Of a stretch of DNA of 26,952 nucleotides, positions 1 through 8,037 are shown piece by piece (position 1 is the first letter of the stretch; each line of letters begins with the position of its first letter). The translations under genes and the position numbers were made by a program. Origin of the DNA: Verrucomicrobiales bacterium (GTDB lineage: Bacteria > Verrucomicrobiota > Verrucomicrobiia > Verrucomicrobiales > DEV007); assembly GCA_002708885.1 (NCBI GenBank), contig PAPL01000056.1, positions 17,087 to 44,038 on the forward strand. The letters are read 5' to 3'. The notes beneath the pieces are model-generated. The model did not search any database. It saw only the letters and a list, made by a program, of their open reading frames with translations, and was not told the DNA's origin.

Positions 1-1079
1 TGCGGTGCAAAAAGAATATCATCATGAGTGGAATTTTGGTGAGTCTTGAACATTTCAGGAATAATATCACCGCCAAGGTGATCATCTCTTCCGGTAGCAA
101 GGTGACAGGTTCCTAGTACCTTCTCGTCTTGTATGTCTGCTCCGGAAACCGGCAAAACCTGTGTTCCAAACCCCAACTCACCTAAAGTTCCAGTGACTGG
201 ATCATCTTTTAATCTTTCATTGTGTTCATCTACAATCGACTGATCCCCTTCAATCAAAGTACTTCGATAAATATTACGATCCTTAACATCAAGTAAGCCT
301 AAGGTTCCGTCATGATACTTCATGGGAAACTGACCAACCGCATCAAGTGGAACAAAATAAACCTCCCCTGCGGGTAAATTCGCTATGTCCGGAGCATTTC
401 CTCTGCAAAGACCATGTGATTTCTGAGCCTCTTGCCCTCCCAAAAAAAGCTTCGCTGTTAGTGTTCTTCCATCATCCACCTTAAAATCAATTTCGATCTC
501 ATCAGCACCGGTCATAGCTAAACGCAGTTTCTCAGCATCAGATGAAACCTGATTATAATCTACAGAAAGGCCGGAATTGAGAATAACATCATTTAACCCG
601 TGCATCGTCGCGCCACGAAATCCAAAATCTTTACACTTTGAGGTTAATGGAGCAGTAGCACTCCAATCTGAAATACATAATATAATATCATATTCAGAAT
701 AAATGTTCTGGTCCAAAGACAAGGCCGAACCATTCACATCAAAGCACTCATCCTGCATATCAAGATTGGATCCATTAGTCGCATGGTAAGCAAACATTTC
801 ACCCCCACTCATACCAAGTTCGTTCATCACTCCATCCTGTAACTTACAAAAAAACTCTTCATACGCCTTTACTTGAACAGGAAATTTTTCAGGAGACTGC
901 AAGAACTGAAAGTCTCTCATCTCTTTCGAGGGTTCATCAAAGTCCGTAATTATACAGATTCTACATCCTTCAGTCGGCTCAAAAACAGAAGACAATAATT
1001 TAGTTAAACTAAATTTGGGAAATATTCTATCCTCAGGATTAAGAATAATGTTTGATGGAAGCACTTTGGGTGAACTCAT
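1..1079 (-). CDS. M29-like (thermophilic-type) metal aminopeptidase, partial
   Basis: An open frame runs from ATG at 1079 to the left edge without a stop (359 codons seen), so the C-terminus is missing. The visible protein carries the pattern of the M29/aminopeptidase T (COG2309) family: LPAGEV at about residues 235-240, LGELGFG at about 299-305, GTCHLATG at about 324-330 with LGG following, and THDD at about 351-354. These place E239, E301, H326, H352 and D354 where the family's dinuclear metal ligands lie. There is no signal peptide, so a cytoplasmic exopeptidase is likely; related M29-fold proteins include the ring-opening dioxygenase-like hydrolase NicX, so the substrate is not certain. 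A TATAAT box lies 6 nt upstream of the ATG. It is divergent from the SDR gene. The family call comes from motif recognition only. Confidence 0.65.
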   Translation of the reverse strand, partial: MSSPKVLPSNIILNPEDRIFPKFSLTKLLSSVFEPTEGCRICIITDFDEPSKEMRDFQFLQSPEKFPVQVKAYEEFFCKLQDGVMNELGMSGGEMFAYHATNGSNLDMQDECFDVNGSALSLDQNIYSEYDIILCISDWSATAPLTSKCKDFGFRGATMHGLNDVILNSGLSVDYNQVSSDAEKLRLAMTGADEIEIDFKVDDGRTLTAKLFLGGQEAQKSHGLCRGNAPDIANLPAGEVYFVPLDAVGQFPMKYHDGTLGLLDVKDRNIYRSTLIEGDQSIVDEHNERLKDDPVTGTLGELGFGTQVLPVSGADIQDEKVLGTCHLATGRDDHLGGDIIPEMFKTHQNSTHDDILFAP

Positions 1080-1085
1080 TTTTCT

Positions 1086-1091
1086 ATTATA
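1086..1091 (-). promoter_or_regulatory. Probable -10 box of the M29-like gene
   Basis: Read on the minus strand, 1091-1086 is TATAAT, a perfect sigma-70 -10 hexamer, with only 6 nt between it and the ATG at 1079. Transcription would begin at or very near the start codon, giving a leaderless or nearly leaderless mRNA. No convincing -35 hexamer stands at 16-18 nt spacing. Confidence 0.4.
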
Positions 1092-1121
1092 ACGTTAGCA
1101 AACTTATATTAGATTCAATAG

Positions 1122-1149
1122 TTGATTTCATTTAACTTGAATAAATAAT
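1122..1149 (+). promoter_or_regulatory. Possible promoter of the SDR gene
   Basis: TTGATT (1122-1127) and AATAAT (1144-1149) are separated by 16 nt, matching four and five of six consensus positions. The -10 ends 9 nt before the ATG at 1159, so any 5' leader would be only a few bases. The region is AT-rich, so chance matches are possible. Confidence 0.35.
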
Positions 1150-1158
1150 CAAAAGCAA

Positions 1159-1863
1159 ATGGCTGACACTAGTAGATATAAAAGAAAGCAATTCGTTATG
1201 ATTTCTGGAGCCACAAGTGGGCTAGGAAAAGAAATAGCTCGGGGCCTAGCAACAAAAGGATGGACCGTGGCAGGGTTCGGAAAAACAAAAAGTAAAGTTG
1301 ATTTACTCGCAGATGAACTTGGGCAAGATCATTACATTTTCGAGGCAGATGTTTCTCGAGACGAATCGATAGCCAGTGCTGCAAAACAAATAATCAATCA
1401 ATTTGGTTCACCTCATTTACTGATTAACAATGCTGCTATCATGAATACTCCTTCTCCTTTGTGGGAAGTCTCAGCAACAGAGTTCGATCAACTATCTGCT
1501 GTTAATATTAACGGTGTTGCTAATATGATTAGACACTTTGTACCTTCAATGATTCAAAGTAAGCATGGAATAATAGTGAACCTCAGTTCAGGTTGGGGCC
1601 GTTCCACTTCCCCCAATGTGGCTCCTTACTGCGCCACAAAATGGGCAATTGAAGGATTGAGCAACGCATTATCACAAGAATTGCCTAGAGGGATGGCTTG
1701 TGTGTCATTAAATCCAGGGATCATTAATACTGAAATGCTCAGAAAATGCTGGGCAGAAGGCGCTAACGCATATCAAAGTCCAAGCGAATGGGCAAAAATA
1801 GCAATTCCCCTAATTGAGAGAATCAGTTCCAATGACAATGGGAAACAAATGACAGTGAACTAA
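1159..1863 (+). CDS. Short-chain dehydrogenase/reductase (SDR)
   Basis: A 234-residue classical SDR, a cytoplasmic NAD(P)H-dependent oxidoreductase of Rossmann fold. The cofactor-binding glycine motif is SGATSGLG (residues 16-23), the NNAA motif starts at residue 90, and the catalytic set is N117, S144, Y157 and K161 with the usual 13-residue Ser-Tyr spacing. The NPG motif follows at about residue 184. The length is normal for the family (about 250). The substrate cannot be told from sequence. It starts at ATG 1159; an internal ATG at 1198 would cut just before the glycine motif and is less likely. It is divergent from the M29-like gene with 79 bp between. Confidence 0.9.
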   Translation: MADTSRYKRKQFVMISGATSGLGKEIARGLATKGWTVAGFGKTKSKVDLLADELGQDHYIFEADVSRDESIASAAKQIINQFGSPHLLINNAAIMNTPSPLWEVSATEFDQLSAVNINGVANMIRHFVPSMIQSKHGIIVNLSSGWGRSTSPNVAPYCATKWAIEGLSNALSQELPRGMACVSLNPGIINTEMLRKCWAEGANAYQSPSEWAKIAIPLIERISSNDNGKQMTVN

Positions 1864-2369
1864 ATGTATCAGCCTATCACGGTCGTGTTCTAGCGATCTT
1901 CCTCATTGACGACACAATGCAAAATCGCCTCACGGAGTTGTTTTCTTCCAAACATGGAAGTCGCTGATTTGCCTCTTGTCTTACCGGTAAATCTTAGATT
2001 CTCCCTTCTCTTAGAGGATCTGCCTGCCCTAAGAATTTCAGATATGTCCCTTACCTCTTCATCCGGAATATTTTTCCCCCTTTTGAACCAAGAAAAGCGT
2101 GATATGAATGACATTAATGAATATAAATAATTGTTTATAATTGATTATTAGCAAAAGTTAAATAATTGCAACATTATTCTTTATTAATCATATTCATTCT
2201 TTGAAAAGATCGGCCCGCTACCGCTTCGAATTCAATGTGAAGAATGATGAATTCAACTAAAGCGATTCCTTCAAATAATTCACAAAAAGAAAGACCCAGA
2301 TTGCTTTTCTAGACTCGGAGCCGACAATAGAAATATCCTAGAGAATCAATCACTTTAAAAACCATTAAT
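1864..2369. other. 506-bp region without a confident gene
   Basis: This stretch separates the SDR gene from the HtrA gene. Its left half holds a doubtful 74-codon minus-strand ORF. The right half (about 2131-2369) is strongly AT-rich and includes a TATAAT at 2136-2141, but no convincing -35/-10 pair, terminator hairpin or RNA gene was seen. It presumably carries the HtrA promoter. Confidence 0.5.
1890..2114 (-). CDS. Possible small hypothetical protein (74 aa)
   Basis: An ATG-to-TAG frame encodes a very basic, arginine- and lysine-rich protein with no transmembrane segment or known domain. Its residue mix (many R, K, E, G) looks more protein-like than the antisense frame at 1906-2130, which is hydrophobic and serine/leucine rich as shadow frames often are. 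There is no Shine-Dalgarno sequence, but that is normal in this window. I do not recognise it. It may be spurious. Confidence 0.35.
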   Translation of the reverse strand: MSFISRFSWFKRGKNIPDEEVRDISEILRAGRSSKRRENLRFTGKTRGKSATSMFGRKQLREAILHCVVNEEDR

Positions 2370-3860
2370 ATGAAATCTCCCATTTTCTTCTTCTTCATAA
2401 CAATCCTTGTCTGGGACTTGGCAACCGCCCAAGAAAAAAATGGAAAAGAGAACACCAATCAAGCCAATAGCTCTTCAAGATATGAGGCCGTTGTCAGGAT
2501 TGAAAATTCTTCACTTAATCCAGATTACCGTAATCCTTGGAACACTGGTCGAGACTCTGGAGGCAATGGAACTGGGTGGCTTGTAGGTGAAAATAAATTT
2601 TTAACCAATGCCCATGTCGTTAGTAACAGCCGCATTATTTATATTAAGAAAGTCGGGGATGCGAAACCTTATCGAGCAAAGATAGTCCACATCGCTCACG
2701 ATTGTGATCTAGCCATGCTTGAACTTGAGGACGCTTCAGCCTTTGAAGGCGTTCAACCATTTGATATCGGGAAACTACCCCAATTGGATACTACGGTGAA
2801 AGTCATAGGCTATCCGATTGGAGGTGAAAGAATCTCCATTACCTCAGGCGTAGTCTCACGGATCGATTTTCTGAGTTATTCCCATACCAGTGTCGATTTG
2901 CATCTGACTATACAAATCGATGCGGCCATCAATCCTGGAAATTCTGGGGGACCAGTAATACAAAATGGAAAGGTAGTAGGAGTCGCTTTTCAGGGGTACT
3001 CGGGAAACATCGCCCAAAACACAGGCTACATGATCCCAACCCCAGTCATTCGTCGGTTCCTGAAAGATGTCGAAGACGGTAATTATGATCATTATGTTGA
3101 TCTTAGCATGAGTGATTTTCCTTTACTCAATCCAGCACAGAGAAAAGCTCTGGGCCTAGCTAATGATGGAATAGGGATCATGGTAGCTACCGCAGAAGAA
3201 GATGGTTCTGCAGGTGGAATACTGAAAACCGGAGATGTTCTATTAGCAATTGATGGGCGACCAGTTAAATCAAATGGATTGATTAATTACGAAGGAGAGG
3301 ATGTAAACATGAATGAAATCGTCGAAAGAAAATTTGCAGGTGATGTTATAAAACTCAAAATCTGGAGAGAAAACAAATCAATCGATACCAAAGTCACACT
3401 TAAGAGATTTCTTCCATACTTAATCGCAGCAAAAAAATATGACGAGAAACCACGATACATCATGTTCTCAGGGCTCGTCTTTCAGCCCCTTGACAGGAAC
3501 CTCATGGCGGCTCACGGAATGAAAAATCTGCAAGTTCGTTATCATTTTGATTCATACGTTTCGGCAGACATTTATAAAGATCGGCCCGAAGTCATTGTAC
3601 TGACCTCAATACTTCCAGATTCAATCAATTCGTACTTTAGTGATTTTAAACATAGTATCGTTGATCAGGTAAACGGTTTAAAAGTAAAAACATTGAAAGA
3701 CGTTCACAATGCTCTAGCCAAAGACGAAGGCGATTACATAATCATCAGCTTATTGGGCAGTGGAAGACCCATCGTCATAGAACGCGCAAAAGTAGAATCA
3801 GCTCAAAAGCGTATACAAGAAAAATACAATGTGATCAATGACCATTATTTGGGTGATTAG
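2370..3860 (+). CDS. HtrA/Deg-type periplasmic serine protease with two PDZ-like domains
   Basis: A 496-residue exported trypsin-fold protease, likely acting on misfolded envelope proteins. Residues 1-20 form a signal peptide ending near ATAQ. The protease domain (about 36-235) has a complete triad: H82 in TNAHVV, D113 in CDLAML and S192 in NPGNSGGPV. A PDZ domain spans about 245-345 (core GDVLLAIDGRPV). The last 130 residues (FSGLVFQPL onwards) resemble the PDZ_3 domain of plant Deg2/Deg9-type proteases rather than the second PDZ of E. coli DegP. The next gene is a degenerate paralogue 73 bp downstream on the same strand, suggesting duplication and perhaps a paired function. The start is fixed by the signal peptide. 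Substrate and oligomeric state cannot be told. Confidence 0.9.
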   Translation: MKSPIFFFFITILVWDLATAQEKNGKENTNQANSSSRYEAVVRIENSSLNPDYRNPWNTGRDSGGNGTGWLVGENKFLTNAHVVSNSRIIYIKKVGDAKPYRAKIVHIAHDCDLAMLELEDASAFEGVQPFDIGKLPQLDTTVKVIGYPIGGERISITSGVVSRIDFLSYSHTSVDLHLTIQIDAAINPGNSGGPVIQNGKVVGVAFQGYSGNIAQNTGYMIPTPVIRRFLKDVEDGNYDHYVDLSMSDFPLLNPAQRKALGLANDGIGIMVATAEEDGSAGGILKTGDVLLAIDGRPVKSNGLINYEGEDVNMNEIVERKFAGDVIKLKIWRENKSIDTKVTLKRFLPYLIAAKKYDEKPRYIMFSGLVFQPLDRNLMAAHGMKNLQVRYHFDSYVSADIYKDRPEVIVLTSILPDSINSYFSDFKHSIVDQVNGLKVKTLKDVHNALAKDEGDYIIISLLGSGRPIVIERAKVESAQKRIQEKYNVINDHYLGD

Positions 3861-3933
3861 ATGCACCTATAAACCATTAAAAATATATTCATTCCGAGAC
3901 ATAATAGACTTTAGCCTTTATCAAAATTTCAAG

Positions 3934-5406
3934 ATGACAAAATTCTTCATCCTCCTTACCGCTTTTGGTGCATCAGTTTTACTTTGGTCCGATAAATTAG
4001 AAGCCGCATCAGTTGATAAATCGGTCATCCGAGTGAACACAACAATGCAGTCCTATAATTTAATACAGCCATGGGAAAAAGGCGCATCCTCGACCAGAAT
4101 CGGGCTAGGAGCCGTTCTCCCTCAAGGAAAAGTATTAGTGACTGCTCAAATGGTCACGGATGCAACATACATTGAGCTAGAAAAACCAGACACAGCAGCA
4201 AAAACAACAGCAAAGGTAATCACTGTAGATTATGAAGCGAACTTGGCAATCCTAAGACCAATTAACGATGATGACTTCTTATCTGATCGCCTTCCTTTTG
4301 AATTAGACACGAATCTATCACCAAAAGACAAGGTGGAGGCCTGGCAATTCGAGGCAAACGGCACTCCTGTAACAACCCAAATAACAGTTTCCAAAGCAGA
4401 AGTACGCCAATCGTTCATTGATACGGCTAGATTCTTACAGATACAAGCCAATGGACCGGTCCAATATCGTTCTGGTAGCTTTACTCTCCCACTTGCAAAA
4501 AATAATAAACTGGCCGGTCTTCTTATTAGTTATTCAAGTAAGGACCAGATATCAAACATCTTACCCGCCTCAATCATTGAACATTTTCTGAAAGACGCTG
4601 AGGACGGTGCCTATACAGGATTTCCCAACCTCGGAATCATGTATTCCCAAACGCTCGATGAACAATTCAGAAATTACTTAAAACTTGACCAAAAGGATGG
4701 AGGAGTCTTTGTCAGTAAAGTCGTTGAGGGTGCATCTGCCGCTGCTGCCAACATCAAATCAGGTGATGTTATTCTGTCCATTAATGGTAAGGAAATTGAT
4801 TCACGGGGAAATTATAATGATCCTGTCTGGGGCAAGCTCAGTTTCAGCCATCTTGTAAGGGGACAAGCATTCACGGGCGAATCAATGAGAATAAAGATCC
4901 TTCGTGAAGGACAAAAAAAAGACATTGATCTGAAGCTAATCCGCAGACCCGTGGAAAACTATTTGATTGATCCATACATGTTTGATCGTGGTCCCAAGTT
5001 TTCCATCATTGGCGGGCTCGTTTTTCAGGAACTTTCCGTTCCATTCTTAAAACTTTTCGGAAACGACTGGAAGTCCAGAGCTCCAATTAAAATGCTGATG
5101 GCCCATGCTAACCCAGAGATGTATGAAAAGGAAGGGAGACGCAAACTGGTGATTTTGACTCGAACCATTCCAACGCCCGCCACTTTAGGCTATGAAAGAC
5201 TCAGCACTTTGATAGTTACAAAGATCAATGGTGTCCCCATCAATGACATCCAAGACGTTGACAAAGCAGCCGGCAAGTCTACTACCGGCCAGCACCGTAT
5301 AGAATTCGACTCTTATCCAAAATTAATATTCCTTGATGCTGTTTTGACAGAGCGAGTCAATGCTGCTCTGGAAAAAAGAATAGGCATTACAAAAAGGCTA
5401 AATTAA
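3934..5406 (+). CDS. Secreted HtrA-like pseudoprotease (catalytic triad lost)
   Basis: A 490-residue paralogue of the preceding HtrA with the same order: signal peptide (1-25), trypsin-like fold, PDZ (core GDVILSINGKEI) and PDZ_3-like C-terminus (GGLVFQEL). By alignment to the neighbour, the catalytic His is Q72 (codon 4147-4149), the Asp is N103 (4240-4242) and the Ser is F183 (4480-4482). A shifted alignment could place S180 or S182 at the nucleophile, but His and Asp are still missing and the oxyanion-loop NPGNSGG is not kept. The reading frame is open throughout, so it is maintained as a protein, not a pseudogene. It probably acts as a regulator, scaffold or peptide-binding partner of the active protease. 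An upstream in-frame ATG at 3838 overlaps the previous gene; ATG 3934 gives a clean signal peptide and is preferred. Confidence 0.8.
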   Translation: MTKFFILLTAFGASVLLWSDKLEAASVDKSVIRVNTTMQSYNLIQPWEKGASSTRIGLGAVLPQGKVLVTAQMVTDATYIELEKPDTAAKTTAKVITVDYEANLAILRPINDDDFLSDRLPFELDTNLSPKDKVEAWQFEANGTPVTTQITVSKAEVRQSFIDTARFLQIQANGPVQYRSGSFTLPLAKNNKLAGLLISYSSKDQISNILPASIIEHFLKDAEDGAYTGFPNLGIMYSQTLDEQFRNYLKLDQKDGGVFVSKVVEGASAAAANIKSGDVILSINGKEIDSRGNYNDPVWGKLSFSHLVRGQAFTGESMRIKILREGQKKDIDLKLIRRPVENYLIDPYMFDRGPKFSIIGGLVFQELSVPFLKLFGNDWKSRAPIKMLMAHANPEMYEKEGRRKLVILTRTIPTPATLGYERLSTLIVTKINGVPINDIQDVDKAAGKSTTGQHRIEFDSYPKLIFLDAVLTERVNAALEKRIGITKRLN

Positions 5407-5424
5407 TTGCCGGAAACAAATTCA

Positions 5425-6096
5425 ATGAATTCCAATGCTATTGGCGCATTATTCGATTGGGATGGGGTAATCATAGACTCACACAATCAGCACGAGGAAA
5501 GTTGGTCAAAATTGGCAAATGAGGAAAATAAAAAACTTCCTGATGATTTCTTTAAACTGACATTTGGAATGCGCAATGAAAACATTATCCCTAAATTCTT
5601 CAGCAATTGGATTGATGTTACAAATGAGAGAGAAATTGCACGACTAGCTGATAGGAAAGAAGAAATTTATAGAGAAATCATTATCTCTGAAGGAATCGAA
5701 CCGCTCCCCGGAGTACGGGATCTGTTACAATCACTCAAATCAGAACGGATAGCATGTTCTATCGCTTCATCTACACCATTTGCCAACATTGAAGCAGTAA
5801 TGAACATCATTGAACTATCAGATTACTTTGAAGCTATAACCGCAGCTGAAGATGTTAGAAATGGAAAGCCCAGCCCTGAAGTTTTTCTTAAGGCTGCTGA
5901 AAAAATTGCATTAGATCCTAAACACTGTGTAGTGTTCGAAGATGCTCATGTTGGTATAGAGGCGGGTCTAGCCGCAAATATGCATGTGATTGCGGTAGCT
6001 AATACTCATCCAATCGAATCTCTTGGCAAAGCCCACACCGTCTTAGAAAATCTAAAGGATATCGATGCTAAAAAAATAAAAATGCTATTAAGCTAA
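5425..6096 (+). CDS. HAD-superfamily phosphatase/phosphoglucomutase-like hydrolase
   Basis: A 223-residue cytoplasmic HAD subfamily I enzyme of the beta-phosphoglucomutase/phosphatase group. Motif I is DWDGVIIDS (the DxDG nucleophile-acid pair), motif II is the SIASS segment, motif III is the lysine of NGKPSPEVF and motif IV is VFEDAHVGIEAG. A helical cap lies between motifs I and II. The substrate is probably a small sugar phosphate but cannot be specified. I chose ATG 5425; a TTG at 5407, directly abutting the previous stop, would add six residues. The gene may be cotranscribed with the HtrA pair. It converges on the TIM-barrel gene with only 4 bp between the stops. Confidence 0.85.
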   Translation: MNSNAIGALFDWDGVIIDSHNQHEESWSKLANEENKKLPDDFFKLTFGMRNENIIPKFFSNWIDVTNEREIARLADRKEEIYREIIISEGIEPLPGVRDLLQSLKSERIACSIASSTPFANIEAVMNIIELSDYFEAITAAEDVRNGKPSPEVFLKAAEKIALDPKHCVVFEDAHVGIEAGLAANMHVIAVANTHPIESLGKAHTVLENLKDIDAKKIKMLLS

Positions 6097-6100
6097 TAGA

Positions 6101-7198
6101 TCACTTTAGTCCTAGTCCAAGATTTTTCTTACAGTATAGGATACTTCTTGCTATCTCACTTTTCTGATAATCTTTATCCGCCTTCTTTTTCTGTACCCCC
6201 TTTGGTGCCTCCCATGCTTTGCGAGGTTTTCCTTTCTTTGCAAGATCAAGAAATTTACCATAACCTGTCGGTTCACCTTTTGGCCAAGCTTTCCAGAAAG
6301 CTTTATCTTTGGTTCTCAGCTCACGATTAAAACCGGAAATTGTTTCTATATTAACAGCGGTGTTTGGGCAAAGCTTAGCATACAATTCGAAATAAGATTT
6401 CAAATCAACGGTACCCTCACCCATTGCTGTCCACTGCGCGGTCACTCCATTTTCACTTTCCCATAAAGCAGTATCACGCAAACTGGTGGTAATGGCGTAC
6501 TTTCCAAGGTTTCTAAGATTTTCGACAGGGTCTTCAAGAGTCCAAACTGCATTTCCTGAATCCATATTAGCACCAACAAAATCGCTACCTGCCTCTTCAA
6601 TGAGAGTCACTAGTTCGGTAGAATGCATGTCACCGGCATGATTTTCCACTGCTATTTTTATGCCATGATCGACACAATAAGTCTTATTTCTCTTTAGAAC
6701 TGCAACTGTATCAGAAATACGCGCCTCTATACCACCATCACTCAACCGATCTCCCGAATCCCCCAAAATAACTCTGAAAGCTGGAGACCCAAGTGCTTTC
6801 GCCATACGGACTCCCAACTTTAGATGTTCATCCGCGTTTCCCCAGTCCTTTTTGAAACGTCTTGCAGTAGGGCAAATCGACCATGAACCTAACAAAATCT
6901 TCACTCCACGATCAGCTGCTTTCTTGGATAGATCCTGTAAATAATTCTGATCGTCAAGTTTTTCAAATGGGCCGAAATCTGTGATAAATAAAGTATCACA
7001 TTTTAATTTTGCTGCATAATCGATAAGATTCAAAGCATTCCAGCCCATTGCACGAACAGCAAAATTGTCATAACCGAGTGCAATCTTCTTTTTCAGTTCC
7101 AAATTTCCATGAGCTACGGGAGAAGGATCAAGCAATGCAAAACCAGCACCAGTAGCAACAGTAGATTTAAGAAATTCTCTTCGAGTATTTTTTTGCAT
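6101..7198 (-). CDS. TAT-exported sugar phosphate isomerase/epimerase-like TIM-barrel protein
   Basis: A 365-residue protein of the xylose isomerase/AP-endonuclease-2 TIM-barrel family. The N-terminus has a twin-arginine signal (TRREFLKS at about 5-12, then a hydrophobic stretch), predicting folded export to the periplasm. Barrel-strand motifs with likely metal ligands are visible: VENHAG (Glu), NMDSGNA (Asp) and NIETISG (Glu). Members with TAT signals are common in Planctomycetes and Verrucomicrobia, where many are annotated only as isomerase/epimerase; the substrate is unknown. The C-terminal tail (about 315-365) is lysine-rich. The upstream gap of 113 bp to the SprT-like gene shows no clear terminator, so it could be read through from upstream or have its own promoter. 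Confidence 0.8.
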   Translation of the reverse strand: MQKNTRREFLKSTVATGAGFALLDPSPVAHGNLELKKKIALGYDNFAVRAMGWNALNLIDYAAKLKCDTLFITDFGPFEKLDDQNYLQDLSKKAADRGVKILLGSWSICPTARRFKKDWGNADEHLKLGVRMAKALGSPAFRVILGDSGDRLSDGGIEARISDTVAVLKRNKTYCVDHGIKIAVENHAGDMHSTELVTLIEEAGSDFVGANMDSGNAVWTLEDPVENLRNLGKYAITTSLRDTALWESENGVTAQWTAMGEGTVDLKSYFELYAKLCPNTAVNIETISGFNRELRTKDKAFWKAWPKGEPTGYGKFLDLAKKGKPRKAWEAPKGVQKKKADKDYQKSEIARSILYCKKNLGLGLK

Positions 7199-7311
7199 AT
7201 GTTTACTAGAATAAGCCTTGCTCGATTAATAAGGCAATAATCTTAATAGCAAAAAAATCCGCATTCTCACCAATTACCTTAGGATACAGTTGGTAAATGA
7301 ATCCTATGCAT

Positions 7312-8037
7312 TCATACCCAATTATGCTCTGGAGCCAATAACTTTGCTTCCTTAATGGATATTTTCTCTAGAAGAAAACGTCTACTGTATGCTCCTCTGT
7401 TATACTTTTGGCAACATGGATAACAGGCAGAATCACGGCTAAGTTTACGGACCCTCGGCACTATAGTACCACAGCAACGGCACTGGTAAGCCAACTTACG
7501 TTTAATGACTCTATTTGCGAGAGGAAGGTCATGGCACCGTTTCTCTCCGGGAATGCCCAGTTCTGAACATGCATTTTGCCATTCTTGACCATGCGGCTTT
7601 ATTCTTCTACCAGATGCTCGGTCATGTGCAATCAAATGTGCAAGCTCGTGCAAAAGGGTTCTCTGAGGTTCTTCCGGGGCAAATCGCTTCAGCCTCGGGT
7701 TTAAATCTATTTGAGCGTTGCTGTGATGGGCAAGACCAGCAGTTGAGCTTAATCTTAAGTTCCAAAAAACCTTTACCTTATCAGCTAATTCACCAAGACC
7801 AACCATTCCTGCCATCATCCTACACCTCTCAGTCAACTCATTATCAAATTTCAACCCTCTACCACGTGCTATTTTCTTTCTGGGTGTTGGTCTGGTTATC
7901 TCAAATAAATCAAAAAGCATCCCATTTGATTGGGATCTACGCAATGAAGGTCGGGAAAGTTCACTCTGATTCGAAGTTATCCCACCCAATTTACTCGGAA
8001 GACCAAGTCTGAGTTGATGATACTCAGGAGCTCTCAT
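7312..8037 (-). CDS. SprT-like zinc metalloprotease-domain protein
   Basis: A 241-residue protein with the SprT-like pattern: an AGLAH-type strand (about 100-104), INL/DLNPRL, the zinc-binding HELAH at 130-134, a third histidine at H149 in KPHGQEW, and a C-terminal zinc ribbon with C186-x2-C189 and C205-x2-C208. SprT-like proteins resemble Spartan, the eukaryotic DNA-protein crosslink protease; the bacterial role is little known. The first 60 residues are basic and not clearly conserved. The start overlaps the end of the serine acetyltransferase gene by 14 bp and is preceded by a strong Shine-Dalgarno, the best in the window, which supports this start and translational coupling. A 165-codon antisense frame lies within it and is taken as a shadow. 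Confidence 0.85.
   Translation of the reverse strand: MRAPEYHQLRLGLPSKLGGITSNQSELSRPSLRRSQSNGMLFDLFEITRPTPRKKIARGRGLKFDNELTERCRMMAGMVGLGELADKVKVFWNLRLSSTAGLAHHSNAQIDLNPRLKRFAPEEPQRTLLHELAHLIAHDRASGRRIKPHGQEWQNACSELGIPGEKRCHDLPLANRVIKRKLAYQCRCCGTIVPRVRKLSRDSACYPCCQKYNRGAYSRRFLLEKISIKEAKLLAPEHNWV

Noticed and set aside
3838..3933. Longer start (ATG 3838) for the pseudo-HtrA
   Set aside because: It would overlap the HtrA gene and put 32 residues before a well-formed signal peptide that starts at ATG 3934.
7515..8012. 165-codon plus-strand ORF antisense to the SprT-like gene
   Set aside because: It is wholly inside a gene with clear HExxH and zinc-ribbon motifs. Its own translation has no domain, and its composition looks like a shadow frame.
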